Shown here piece after piece: positions 33,460 to 41,256 of a DNA stretch of 64,000 nucleotides; within the stretch, counting starts at the first letter, position 1, and every line of letters starts with the position of its first letter. Both the position numbers and the translations under genes were made by a program. The notes under the pieces were generated by a model that saw only the letters and a program-made list of their open reading frames with translations, did no database searches and was not told the DNA's origin. Where the stretch lies: contig NZ_JACJQA010000041.1 in assembly GCF_014696355.1 (NCBI RefSeq), positions 43,193-107,192 of the forward strand, in the 5' to 3' direction. Origin of the DNA: Pseudanabaena sp. FACHB-1998. Lineage in GTDB: Bacteria > Cyanobacteriota > Cyanobacteriia > Pseudanabaenales > Pseudanabaenaceae.

Positions 33460-33851
33460 GTTTTTATTAAAATATCTATCTCAATTAGAGAGAGTAAATT
33501 CTTTTCGGATTTACCTTCTTAAATGAGGAAATTTTTTATATTAAATTGACTTAACAGGTTTACAACTCAGCATTTAGCTTTTGTATAAACCTATTAAGTC
33601 AAATGATTGAAATACAAATGAGATAGGGACTTGAAATCTCGAAAAATGTAATTGCCAATTTGCAATAGCAATAATGATTTTAATTAAGTGTAGGAAAAAA
33701 ATTAAAATCATCATTACGTTATCCCATAGGCTTTTGTAAACGATCCTAAATTCACAAAAACCTATGTGAAAAGCTTAAATCACTTATACTGTTTTAGCGT
33801 AAGAAAAATTAATTTCAACACACTAAAATAGGGCAAACTAAATTTAAAGAT
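33460..33851. other. 392-bp AT-rich intergenic region with decayed hairpins
   Basis: Inverted repeats at 33546-33602 (ttgacttaacaggttta mirrored with one gap), about 33671-33717 (aatgattttaatt / aattaaaatcatcatt) and about 33726-33766 (cataggcttttgt / acaaaaacctatg). No gene. Confidence 0.6.
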
Positions 33852-34034
33852 TTAGTCAACAGCCTTTTTGATTTCATCCTTGACATCTTCAGCAGATTGG
33901 CGAACCTTGGCTTCGGCTTGTTTTGCCTTGCCTTCGGCTTTAGTTTTGGTGCTGCCAGTTAGATCGCCGACAGCTTCTTGAACTTTGCCTTCAACATTTT
34001 TAGAAGTTGCTTTAGCTTTATTTTCTAAACTCAT
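33852..34034 (-). CDS. CsbD family stress protein
   Basis: 60 residues from the second ATG of an ATGATG pair (GGAG six bases before it; only three before the first). SLENKAKATSKNVEGKVQEA then VGDLTGSTKTKAEGKAKQAE is the CsbD signature. CsbD is a small, highly charged, probably disordered protein of the sigma-B regulon in Bacillus; function unknown. The shared stress motif lies at 34117-34162. Confidence 0.9.
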   Translation of the reverse strand: MSLENKAKATSKNVEGKVQEAVGDLTGSTKTKAEGKAKQAEAKVRQSAEDVKDEIKKAVD

Positions 34035-34116
34035 CATTTTCTCCTTGATTTGATTGGATGACTTTTGACAACCATTTACGAAAGTCGAATTAACGGCTTT
34101 ATGGCTTCTTAAAACA

Positions 34117-34162
34117 ATTTAACAGGGCGATGTTTAAGTTATAGAATGAATTGATTGAATTC
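34117..34162 (-). promoter_or_regulatory. Shared stress motif upstream of csbD-like gene
   Basis: Minus strand: GAATTCAATCAATTCATTCT, ATAACTTAAACATCG, CCCTGTTAAAT. Aligns over 46 bp without gaps with the copy at 13078. Ends 82 bp before the start codon. Confidence 0.55.
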
Positions 34163-34176
34163 AAGATAAAATATAA

Positions 34177-34947
34177 TTATGATTTTTCATTCGTTTTCAA
34201 TTTCCCCATCAAATCTTTTTCATAGTTAGGATCTTGAGTATTGAATAACTTGTCCCAAAACGTGAAATAAAGCCCGTAGTGCAGGTTATATTTCAGATGA
34301 TGAATGGAATGGTGAGCAGGACCAATAAACCACTTGCCTAGCCAGTGATGGGGAAAAGATAGAGATAAATAATCAAGTCCTAAATGATTTAGTACCGCCC
34401 AGATCGTCATCGTGGTTAATATGGCTATTAAAGTGATGAAATGGAGCGGGACAATCAAGACAATTCCAACTAAAAAAAGTGCGCTGACAATTGCCTCTAA
34501 AGGATCAAAAGCGAAGGAAGTCCAAGGCGTAGGATGGCGGGAGCGATGGTGTCCTTGATGGAACCAGCGGAAAAGCGAGGGATGATGAAATAAGCGATGC
34601 GTAAAGTAAAAATAAGCATCTTGTAAAATTAAAACTGTGCCATAGCTCAGCCCTAAATACCATAGTCCATAGTCGTTGGGATTAAGGTAGATGCGCGTAA
34701 GATTAGCCCTGTAGAGGCAGATGATTAATGCGGAGGCGATCGCAAATACTACCGCCGAGAGTATAGAAAGTTGAATATCCCTTTTAATCGATTCCCCAAA
34801 TTGCTTGTTAGTTTGATTTTGCTGCTCGACTGATTTCCCTAAGGGTGCATAAAAGAGCAAATACATTCCCCCCGTCACCAGAAAATATCTGGCGAGAATA
34901 ATTGCAAAAAAAGCAATACCGTAGAACAAAAATGAGTGATCTAGCAA
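34177..34947 (-). CDS. Sterol desaturase / fatty-acid hydroxylase family protein
   Basis: 256 residues, several membrane helices, and the diiron histidine clusters HRLFHHPSLFRWFHQGHH (about 125-142) and HHSIHHLKYNLHYG (about 222-235). The family hydroxylates or desaturates lipids or carotenoids at the membrane. Substrate unknown here. It begins one base after the YggT stop codon, so the pair is translationally coupled and shares the promoter region near 35510. Confidence 0.88.
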   Translation of the reverse strand: MLDHSFLFYGIAFFAIILARYFLVTGGMYLLFYAPLGKSVEQQNQTNKQFGESIKRDIQLSILSAVVFAIASALIICLYRANLTRIYLNPNDYGLWYLGLSYGTVLILQDAYFYFTHRLFHHPSLFRWFHQGHHRSRHPTPWTSFAFDPLEAIVSALFLVGIVLIVPLHFITLIAILTTMTIWAVLNHLGLDYLSLSFPHHWLGKWFIGPAHHSIHHLKYNLHYGLYFTFWDKLFNTQDPNYEKDLMGKLKTNEKS

Positions 34948-34948
34948 T

Positions 34949-35365
34949 TTAGACTCTGTTATAAAAAATGAATCTGACTAATGAAATTAAAAGGTAACTC
35001 AAAATTGCATAGGCAATAATTGCAATTACAATATTCACATCAAAAATATTTGCGCCACCATCACTAGTGGGACTGATAAATAGGGTGGAGAAGGGAGCAA
35101 TAAAGGGAGCGGTTAGCCCGTTAATAAACATGGCAAATTCGTTTTTAGTATTAGCTCCAAATAAACGCAAGACGAATCTTAGCATTAGCAATATTTCGAT
35201 AATTCCTCCTAGCCAATAGATACTATTAACTATCCCGTAATAGACGTTACTGCGCTGTGCTACTCCTAAACGATTTTCTTCCTGTCGCAACCGAAAAGTT
35301 TCTTCGTCTTGCCGTAAGTCTTGTCGTCTTTCAAAATTACTTTCATCGCGCTGATTATCGTTCAT
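34949..35365 (-). CDS. YggT family membrane protein
   Basis: 138 residues. A charged N-terminus (about 1-40, rich in Arg, Glu, Gln) precedes two YggT-type helices: YWLGGIIEILLMLRFVLRLF, then TAPFIAPFSTLF and a final VIAIIAYAILSYLLISLVRF. YggT proteins affect osmotic tolerance and, in cyanobacteria and plastids, nucleoid or thylakoid organisation. Upstream partner of the sterol desaturase gene. Confidence 0.85.
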   Translation of the reverse strand: MNDNQRDESNFERRQDLRQDEETFRLRQEENRLGVAQRSNVYYGIVNSIYWLGGIIEILLMLRFVLRLFGANTKNEFAMFINGLTAPFIAPFSTLFISPTSDGGANIFDVNIVIAIIAYAILSYLLISLVRFIFYNRV

Positions 35366-35509
35366 TTTAAACCATTAGATTTTGATTGAGACTAAAAACT
35401 ATAGCCATCCTATTTCGTTGATGAAAGAGGAAAAGTGATTGAGGTAGATAAACTTGTGGTGTTGTTTGCGGCAACACCACAATATAAAATAGTGTTAGCA
35501 TTAGAATGT

Positions 35510-35549
35510 CAAAGCTATGTATTGTTATATGTATAAATTGATTGAATAT
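35510..35549 (-). promoter_or_regulatory. Weak shared stress motif upstream of YggT
   Basis: Minus strand: ATATTCAATCAATTTATACA then AATACATAGCTTTG. First half fits the consensus, second half weakly. Ends 144 bp before the start codon. Confidence 0.35.
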
Positions 35550-35579
35550 GATACAAATCATTACTTATTTCTACATATT

Positions 35580-35643
35580 AGGGCATAAAACCCAAAAAGC
35601 GAGTTGCGGCGCGAAGCGCCGCAACTCGCTTTTTGGGTTTTAG
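35580..35643. repeat. R3 palindrome, copy 2 (perfect hairpin 35587-35641)
   Basis: Arms aaaacccaaaaagcgagttg plus cggcgc mirrored around gaa. Probably also a terminator. Confidence 0.7.
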
Positions 35644-35702
35644 TTTGTACTGGCTAACTCTTACTTTGCTATATAAGCTTCTGTTTTTCATGCTTCTGCT
35701 CT

Positions 35703-35747
35703 AACAATAAAGCCCAAAATGGCAGAACCATTTTGGGCTTTATTGTT
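35703..35747. terminator. Hairpin downstream of 35761-36261
   Basis: Stem aacaataaagcccaaaatgg mirrored around cagaa. Confidence 0.65.
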
Positions 35748-35760
35748 GAAAGTTGGCATT

Positions 35761-36261
35761 TTAGTAAACAGAGATTACTTTATGTCCAATATTTGCTAAA
35801 AGATGCTGAGCTTGACTTACGGAGCGATCGGTAATGATGGCTACGACCAAAAAACTTCCATTAGCAACAGCATTTTCAAACTTAAAAATGTCCTGTGCAT
35901 CCAGTCCTAGTCCTATCAAAACGGAAGGTAAATCACCATCTTTAGTAATATATTCCCAGTTCATGGAGTCTTCATGATCTTGATAGTTTTTAGTGATGAC
36001 TACTATCTGGGAAGCTCTTAAACCTTGACGTTGGAACTCAGCTATAGCATTTCTCATTTCTACTCTCGAAGAGAAGACATCCACTACGGTAAAGATGTTT
36101 TCTACTTCTACAGAACGATGATTGTTTCCAGTGGTAGTTGGCTTTTTGTCCTTCCTCTTGGAGGGGTTCTGCTGTTTTGCACTAGGCTCTTGGTAGCTAT
36201 GCTCCAAGTGTTTGTAGCTAGTATCATCCAAAGAAACAGGTTTAATTTTAATTCTGGGCAT
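35761..36261 (-). CDS. GSP17M-like domain protein, tandem copy 1
   Basis: 166 residues. A basic, Gln/Lys-rich N-terminal 50 residues precede a domain FTVVDVFSSRVEMRNAIAEF, GLRASQIVVITKNYQDH, MNWEYITKDGDLPSVLIGLG and FLVVAIITDRSVSQAQHLLA. The first part resembles the general-stress-17M fold. It aligns along its length with the next gene upstream (36510-36992). No membrane segment. Function unknown; probably a tandem duplication within the stress cluster. Confidence 0.65.
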   Translation of the reverse strand: MPRIKIKPVSLDDTSYKHLEHSYQEPSAKQQNPSKRKDKKPTTTGNNHRSVEVENIFTVVDVFSSRVEMRNAIAEFQRQGLRASQIVVITKNYQDHEDSMNWEYITKDGDLPSVLIGLGLDAQDIFKFENAVANGSFLVVAIITDRSVSQAQHLLANIGHKVISVY

Positions 36262-36371
36262 ATTTATCTCTTCTAATTGCTTTTGTAAATTACTTTTGTA
36301 AAAATATAGCGATTTTCCTTTTGCCTACGGCAAAAAGAAAACAGTCTTCCATGTAAAGAGGTGGTCACTTG

Positions 36372-36450
36372 CAGGAGGACAAATCAAAACCTAAGAAGTG
36401 AATTGCGGTGCGAATCGGCACAACTCGTCTTCTGTTTTTGTGTCCTAACC
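36372..36450. repeat. R3 repeat, degenerate copy 3
   Basis: aggacaaatcaaaacctaag at the left, ttttgtgtcctaa at the right, centre gcgaatcggcac. Neighbouring small hairpin aaaaaaatgg / ccatttttt at about 36475-36502. Confidence 0.45.
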
Positions 36451-36509
36451 AGAAGGGCAACAGCAGTTTTACAAACAAAAAAATGGCAACACCATTTTTT
36501 GTTCTGGCA

Positions 36510-36992
36510 TTAATTCGCTTGAAAGGTATGCCCTGCTTTAGCGAGAACATGTTGCATCTGACTAGCTTGGCGATCGTTGCCCATCTCAATTACTAAAAAC
36601 TTGCCATTATCGGTAGCTTCCACAAATCTCGCGATCGCCTGATCACTAATTCCGAGTTTGGTCAAGACGGCAGGTAAGCCACCACATGCACTAATATTTT
36701 CCCAATTCAAAGAGCTTTGAGGTTCTTGGTAGTCTTTAGCGACGATGGAAATATGAGAAATTAACAGACCTTTCTGTTCCATTTCCGAGACAGATCCTCT
36801 AGCGTCTCCTTCAGATTCAAAGATATCAATCACAGTGACTCTATTGATTAGCTCCGATAGAGAATTACCCTCATCTATATATACCTCTGGCTCGATCGCG
36901 TAGTTATTGAGCAAGCCCTCAGTATCAACTGTGCGACCATGCGCCTTGTTGAGTTCAGTAGGATACACATTCTTATCGGTTGAGATAGACAT
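36510..36992 (-). CDS. GSP17M-like domain protein, tandem copy 2
   Basis: 160 residues. RVTVIDIFESEGDARGSVSE, GLLISHISIVAKDYQEP, LNWENISACGGLPAVLTKLG and FLVIEMGNDRQASQMQHVLA align with the neighbour at 35761-36261. The N-terminal 50 residues are unrelated in detail. The words AATCAATCAATTT upstream (about 37050-37070, minus strand) may be a weak copy of the stress motif. Function unknown. Confidence 0.65.
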   Translation of the reverse strand: MSISTDKNVYPTELNKAHGRTVDTEGLLNNYAIEPEVYIDEGNSLSELINRVTVIDIFESEGDARGSVSEMEQKGLLISHISIVAKDYQEPQSSLNWENISACGGLPAVLTKLGISDQAIARFVEATDNGKFLVIEMGNDRQASQMQHVLAKAGHTFQAN

Positions 36993-37099
36993 GAATTCGC
37001 TCCTTCAGGTTTCTTCAACCACTTTGCTAGAGCCATGAGTGAGTTAATAAGTGGGATATTTAAATTGATTGATTTCGTTACAAAACTTAAGAATCAAAA

Positions 37100-37169
37100 A
37101 ACTAAAAACCAAATCCAAAAGGCTGTGGCGCAATTGTGCGCCACAGCCTTTTGGATTTGGTTTTTAGTT
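37100..37169. repeat. 70-bp perfect palindrome
   Basis: Arms aactaaaaaccaaatccaaa then aggctgtggcgcaat, mirrored exactly. It borders the R1 element copy C. Longest intergenic palindrome in the window. Confidence 0.85.
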
Positions 37170-37310
37170 ACGTGAAAGATTACAAGACCCTCACCCCTAG
37201 CCCCTCTCCCAAAAGGGGAGAGGGGAACAAAAATTAGTCCTACTCCCCCTCTCCCTTAATGGGAGAGGGGGCTGGGGGGTGAGGGCGATATTCGTTCCAC
37301 GTAATATCAG
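37164..37310. mobile_element. C-rich repeat family R1, copy C
   Basis: Inner arms ctcacccctagcccctctcc / gagagggggctggggggtga. The right end on the minus strand is CTGATATTACGTGGAACGAA, closely matching the IS end at 63888. The TGA inside that end (37307-37309) is the stop codon of the recombinase gene. Confidence 0.7.
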
Positions 37311-38251
37311 TAATCTAATCTCTCGGAAGCTTTTAAAAAAGCACGTTTCGCGGCTACCTTATTCTTGCGATTAGTGTAGCGCTTAAAACTTCTGATATCT
37401 CGATGGCGGGTCAGTTCCATTGCTAGAGAGGGATCTAACTCATACTTCACAATCAAATTTGTCGCAAAGGTATGTCTACCTCGATGGGAATGTAGATCAA
37501 TTCCCGTTTTCTTAGCCAGAACGTCCATCACATGCCTCACTCCCCAATAAGTGAGCCGATCGCCGTAACTGCGATTAGAGAATGACACAAACAAAGGAGA
37601 TTCGGGCAATAACTCATCTCCCTTATCCTTGCGCCAATCTAAATAGGCATTTAAGTGTAATAGCCCCAGTTTCGTTAAAGGCACTTCTCCCTTGCTATCC
37701 CACTTCGCTACAGGAATTACCAGTTCACCATCGCAATAATCTCCCACATTTAAGTTACATAACTCCTCTCCCCTCAATCCATGCAATAAGACCGTAAATA
37801 TCGCCAAATCTCGTTCAGGATATTTGCTTAAGGCGATCGCTTCATAAATCTGCAACACCTCATCATCATCTAGATCCTTAGAGACAGACTCAGGCAAGCG
37901 TTCTAATTGGATGCCAATGGTGGGATCAGCCGTGACATATTCAGATATTAATAACCAGCGATAAAAAGACTTTAAGGTTTGCAAGACTCGATTCACGGAA
38001 CTCAGGGCTAACTCTCGCTCCTTTACTAAAAAGTTCTTAAATTGGGTCACTTTGCGCCGAGTTACATCCCCCCACGCTAATTCACACCAATCCATAAATA
38101 TTTTCAGATCCGATTGATAAGCTTTACGACTCTTAGCTTGCAATGACCTTGAATCAAGAAATTCATCAATCCGAGTTTGGCGCAAGTCGGTCGCCACGAT
38201 CGCTTTGGGTGGTTCGCTGTAAATAACTAAAATTGGCTCTGGGATAGGCAT
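37307..38251 (-). CDS. Tyrosine recombinase (phage-integrase family)
   Basis: 314 residues. Residues 25-110 form the SAM-like core-binding domain (KAYQSDLKIFMDWCELAW), and the rest is the catalytic domain with Arg160 (LLHGLRGEEL), Lys187, His256 and Arg259 (HSHRGRHTFATN), His283 (TRHRD) and Tyr292 (FKRYTN), so it should be active. XerC/D-like in size, but no adjacent prophage genes or att sites are seen. It may be a housekeeping or orphan recombinase. Its stop codon is supplied by the R1 repeat. Confidence 0.88.
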   Translation of the reverse strand: MPIPEPILVIYSEPPKAIVATDLRQTRIDEFLDSRSLQAKSRKAYQSDLKIFMDWCELAWGDVTRRKVTQFKNFLVKERELALSSVNRVLQTLKSFYRWLLISEYVTADPTIGIQLERLPESVSKDLDDDEVLQIYEAIALSKYPERDLAIFTVLLHGLRGEELCNLNVGDYCDGELVIPVAKWDSKGEVPLTKLGLLHLNAYLDWRKDKGDELLPESPLFVSFSNRSYGDRLTYWGVRHVMDVLAKKTGIDLHSHRGRHTFATNLIVKYELDPSLAMELTRHRDIRSFKRYTNRKNKVAAKRAFLKASERLDY

Positions 38252-38272
38252 AATTGTATCAAAAATAAATAA

Positions 38273-38959
38273 TTAACGAATATTAACAGATTCAATTTCT
38301 TCGGTGACCGATCGCAGGTCGGGTAAAGGAGTCGCAAGTTGAACGCCTTCAAGTATTGGGGAGGATTTTTCTGAGTTTGGTGAGGGAATATCTAAAGGAG
38401 GATAGAGCCAATTGGCAAACAATTTCGTCATTTGCGGCATCAATAGATAAGTCATCGTCGGCACAGCGATCGCAGTGACTAGGGCAACTCGCAGCACTAG
38501 GGGCAACATAACTAATTCCTGTTGGAGGATTGCTGAAATAAGCGTAATTAAAGGAAATACGGCTAGCCAAGTAACTAGAGCCATTTTGTAGCGAGGCGGA
38601 GGCGTAATTGAAGGTTTGCCAGAGAGGGTAAACCAAGTTTCTAAACCAGTTAAGACTTGGATTTCAGGCGGCTTAAAAGTTAAAGACTCGGCGATCGCAA
38701 ACCATTTTTGGCGCTCTGACGATGCTTCCCAGTGGCGGAGATTACTGAGGCGATCGAATTTAAGGATGATCCGATACTCAGGGTCGTCGGAATTGACAGG
38801 GCGGAAAATATGACTACCTAAATGACCTCGAAATTGACTACAAGCCTTAGTAATCCCCGTTAGAAATACTTCAAACTCTTCTTTACATTCGGGCTTAACC
38901 CTGCGGGAAATTGAAACGGTCACCGAAGGATCATTAAGACTGGGCTGACTTTCCGCCAT
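38273..38959 (-). CDS. ABM-domain protein with C-terminal membrane helices
   Basis: 228 residues. Residues 10-105 are an antibiotic-biosynthesis-monooxygenase-like ferredoxin fold (VTVSISRRVKPECKEEFEVF, GHLGSHIFRP, YRIILKFDRLSNLRHWEASS). Residues 125-195 hold two or three hydrophobic segments (MALVTWLAVFPLITLISAIL, LVLRVALVTAIAVPTMTYLL). ABM-TM proteins are widespread and uncharacterised. The gene ends 21 nt before the recombinase start. Confidence 0.8.
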   Translation of the reverse strand: MAESQPSLNDPSVTVSISRRVKPECKEEFEVFLTGITKACSQFRGHLGSHIFRPVNSDDPEYRIILKFDRLSNLRHWEASSERQKWFAIAESLTFKPPEIQVLTGLETWFTLSGKPSITPPPRYKMALVTWLAVFPLITLISAILQQELVMLPLVLRVALVTAIAVPTMTYLLMPQMTKLFANWLYPPLDIPSPNSEKSSPILEGVQLATPLPDLRSVTEEIESVNIR

Positions 38960-39012
38960 GATGGATTTTTCTGAACAGTTTATTGTAAAGATTTATCTAA
39001 ATTTTAGTTTAA

Positions 39013-39052
39013 CTCAATCAACTTATACATTGGTCAAACACGAGATCAAACA
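39013..39052 (+). promoter_or_regulatory. Shared stress motif upstream of LEA-like copy 2
   Basis: CTCAATCAACTTATACATT then GGTCAAACACGAGATCAAAC. Homologous to 18224-18262. Now 160 bp from the start codon, but about 63 bp if the 97-bp R2 element is removed, equal to copy 1. Confidence 0.55.
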
Positions 39053-39080
39053 AGCCCCTGTTAAGTTAAACGTTGACTAG

Positions 39081-39177
39081 GTAGTTAGGCGTAATCAAAT
39101 ATAAAAATCTAAAGCCTGTAGCGCACGCTGCACCTGTACTACAGACTTTGGTTTTGTTTTTGATTATACCTAGCTAC
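39081..39177. mobile_element. R2 repeat inserted between promoter and LEA-like gene
   Basis: Ends GTAGTTAGGCGTAATCAAA and, reversed, GTAGCTAGGTATAATCAAA, a clear terminal inverted repeat. It sits right after GTTGACT, where the two cassettes stop aligning. Confidence 0.65.
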
Positions 39178-39212
39178 CCCCTGTCATTTCAGAAAAAACT
39201 AGGTAAAGTAAA

Positions 39213-39644
39213 ATGGCTAATATTTTAGACAGTAGCAGAGCTGCTAATTTTAACGACCCAGTTACAGCTTTTTTTAAGGGTGTTAAAAAAGGACTCCTGT
39301 TTGCTTGCGGATTCGCTCTAGTGGTGATGATGCAAGTAACCTTTTTTAGCTCTGGGGCGATCGCTTCTCCTTTAGCTAACATGGGTAGTCCAGTGGACAA
39401 AGTTGCGGAAACATCTAAAAACTTAGCTAAAGATGTAAAAGAAGGCACTAAGGAAAATATTGGCAAAGCCAAAAAGGCGGCTAAGGATACTAAATCCAAA
39501 GTTGATGGTGGTGTAGATAAAGCTAAGCAAATGGCAAGCGATCGCACCAATGAATTGAAGAATGGAGCCTCAGGCTTGCCTGATAAAGCTGGCAACAAAG
39601 TTGAAGAAGCGATCGATTCTGTCAAAGACTTCTTAAAACAGTAG
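39213..39644 (+). CDS. Membrane-anchored LEA-like protein (cassette copy 2)
   Basis: 143 residues. Same plan as 18324-18899: hydrophobic helix GLLFACGFALVVMMQVTFF, SSGAIASPLAN, then amphipathic 11-mers (KNLAKDVKEGT, KENIGKAKKAA, KDTKSKVDGGV) and the shared tail LPDKAGNKVEEAIDSVKDFL. About 50 residues of the repeat region present in copy 1 are missing. Probably a desiccation or osmotic protectant at the membrane. Confidence 0.75.
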   Translation: MANILDSSRAANFNDPVTAFFKGVKKGLLFACGFALVVMMQVTFFSSGAIASPLANMGSPVDKVAETSKNLAKDVKEGTKENIGKAKKAAKDTKSKVDGGVDKAKQMASDRTNELKNGASGLPDKAGNKVEEAIDSVKDFLKQ

Positions 39645-39672
39645 TCCCATTTACTTAGTTAAAAAAACCTTA

Positions 39673-39812
39673 GAGCGTGTTTGAGAAGTCTTCTATCTAG
39701 CATAGATTTCTGCTTTTACCCCCCTTAATCCCCCCTTTCAAAGGGGGGAAACTTGAATCCTCCCCCTTTCAAGGGGGAGTTAGAGGGGGTAAAAAACTTC
39801 TCAAACACGCTC
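39673..39812. mobile_element. 140-bp MITE, copy 2
   Basis: Same ends and length as 29370-29509; flanked by TTA direct repeats (39670-39672 and 39813-39815). It separates the LEA-like and GlsB genes of cassette copy 2, where copy 1 has no element. Confidence 0.85.
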
Positions 39813-39883
39813 TTACAGAGAACGTAATCGCGGGCTATTCTCTTATTTCGATAAATTTCAAACAGATAGTTGGAGAAAATTAA

Positions 39884-40129
39884 ATGTCATTTATTTGGTT
39901 TATATTGATTGGGCTATTAGCAGGAGCCTTGGCTGGTCAAATCGTCCGTGGAGGCGGCTTCGGGATTGTCGGCGATATCCTTGTGGGTATTGTGGGCGCA
40001 TTATTAGGAGGCTTCCTATTCACTACCTTTGGTGTTTCCACAGGCGGCGGATTGATCGGAAGCTTGATTGTTGCCACCATTGGCGCAGTGGTCTTACTGT
40101 ATGGAATTCGTCTTATTAAGGCTTCTTAG
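39884..40129 (+). CDS. GlsB/YeaQ/YmgE family protein (copy 2)
   Basis: 81 residues with three glycine-rich helices: FIWFILIGLLAGALAGQIV, GFGIVGDILVGIVGALLGGF and GGLIGSLIVATIGAVVLLYG. Differs from 18983-19231 at roughly one residue in eight. Inner-membrane stress protein. Confidence 0.92.
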   Translation: MSFIWFILIGLLAGALAGQIVRGGGFGIVGDILVGIVGALLGGFLFTTFGVSTGGGLIGSLIVATIGAVVLLYGIRLIKAS

Positions 40130-40198
40130 AATCTCTAGTGAGATTTATTGCTTTGAGATTTGGGACAAATTGCAAATAATTTGAAAGGACAAATCAAA

Positions 40199-40702
40199 AT
40201 GACTAATAGCAACGTCAACCATGATCAACAAGAGGATGCAAACCTCGACCCCCTTTCGGGAGAAGTAGGAGCGCATCCATTAGGAACAGGTGTAGGAGCC
40301 GCAGGTGCGGGTACTGTCGCTACTGTCATTGGTGGTGCTGTTGGCGGACCCGTTGGTGCGGTAGTTGGGGCAGTGATTGGCTCCGTAGTAGGTGGCTTAG
40401 CGGGTAAAGATGTCGCTGAGCAAGTTAACCCCACTTTTGAAGAAACTGATTGGCAGGAAACTTATACTTCCAGTTCTTATACTCAGACTGATAGAACCTA
40501 CGAGGACTATCAACCTGCTTATCGGACTGGCTATGAAGGTTACGATCGCTATGGACATAGTGGACGCACTTATAGCGAAGTTGAGACTGATTTGCAGCGT
40601 GATTACAACGCAAATCAAACTGGAAATATCCCTTGGGAGCAAGCTAAACATGCAGTCAAAGATGCATGGGATCGAGCTTCTACCCAATTAAGAAAAAGTT
40701 AA
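40199..40702 (+). CDS. Glycine-zipper protein with YxxY-rich tail (copy 2)
   Basis: 167 residues from the ATG at 40199 (AAAGGA about nine bases upstream); the frame extends 13 codons more without support, and the chosen length equals copy 1 (166). Zipper GAAGAGTVATVIGGAVGG and GAVVGAVIGSVVGGLAG, then the YEDYQPAYRTGYEGYDRYG and WEQAKHAVKDAWDRA motifs. Close paralogue of 19440-19940. Confidence 0.82.
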   Translation: MTNSNVNHDQQEDANLDPLSGEVGAHPLGTGVGAAGAGTVATVIGGAVGGPVGAVVGAVIGSVVGGLAGKDVAEQVNPTFEETDWQETYTSSSYTQTDRTYEDYQPAYRTGYEGYDRYGHSGRTYSEVETDLQRDYNANQTGNIPWEQAKHAVKDAWDRASTQLRKS

Positions 40703-40785
40703 TATAGGAACGCTTTGCGCTCCTATATTAAGCAAAAGATTGTTTGCATGTATTAGTTTGTAATATTTGTAAACAATCTTTTGCT
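40701..40785. repeat. Two hairpins after cassette copy 2
   Basis: aatataggaacgc / gcgctcctatatt (40701-40729) and agcaaaagattgttt / aaacaatcttttgct (40731-40785). The first begins in the stop codon and is probably the terminator. Confidence 0.6.
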
Positions 40786-40792
40786 ATTGGGT

Positions 40793-40918
40793 AAAAAGAT
40801 ACAGACCCTCACCCCTAGCCCCTCTCCCCTTTTGGGAGAGGGGAATAAGAAAAATTAATCTTACTCCCCCTCTCCCTTAATGGGAGAGGGGGCTGGGGGG
40901 TGAGGGTCTGTATCTTTT
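40793..40918. mobile_element. C-rich repeat family R1, copy D
   Basis: Almost perfect foldback: aaaaagatacagaccctcac at the left is mirrored at the right. The IS-like TTACGTGG ends of other copies are absent. Confidence 0.6.
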
Positions 40919-41090
40919 TTAAAGAAGGGTGGGCAGATCTAGGTAAGGCTTCAAACTCGTCAATTATTAATAAATAGCTATGGTTATCTTCTGAAGGTCA
41001 ATCTATGTAGTTATTGTTGTAAGCAATTAAGTTATACAAACAATTAACGATTCATGTATAACTTTCAATCGTTTGTATAATCATTTGTAT

Positions 41091-41180
41091 AAGTATCGAA
41101 GCAAAATTAAATATAAAATTCCCAAAGCTATAACAAACGCAGCGGGTACGCCACAGTTTTGTTTTTGTTCAGCTACTTAG
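41091..41180. mobile_element. R2 repeat copy
   Basis: gcaaaattaaatataaaatt at the left and gttcagctacttag at the right around an acgcagcgggtacgcc centre. Confidence 0.4.
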
Positions 41181-41203
41181 CAACCCTATTTTATTTACAA
41201 ATT

Positions 41204-41256
41204 TAAAGGATTTGGGAGCGATCGCCCCTTCGGGGCGATCGCTCCCAAATCCTTTA
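41204..41256. repeat. Palindrome containing two HIP1-like sites
   Basis: Arms taaaggatttgggagcgatc then gcccc mirrored around ttc; GCGATCGC occurs in both arms. Confidence 0.7.

Noticed and set aside
35367..35561. 64-residue minus-strand ORF upstream of YggT
   Set aside because: It covers the promoter region and the stress motif, has no ribosome site and no recognisable family.
36365..36589. 74-residue minus-strand ORF
   Set aside because: It reads through the R3 repeat and the end of a GSP17M-like gene in another frame.
37307..38251. Prophage or integrative element based on the tyrosine recombinase
   Set aside because: No phage structural, relaxase or excisionase genes and no att-like direct repeats around a tRNA were seen.
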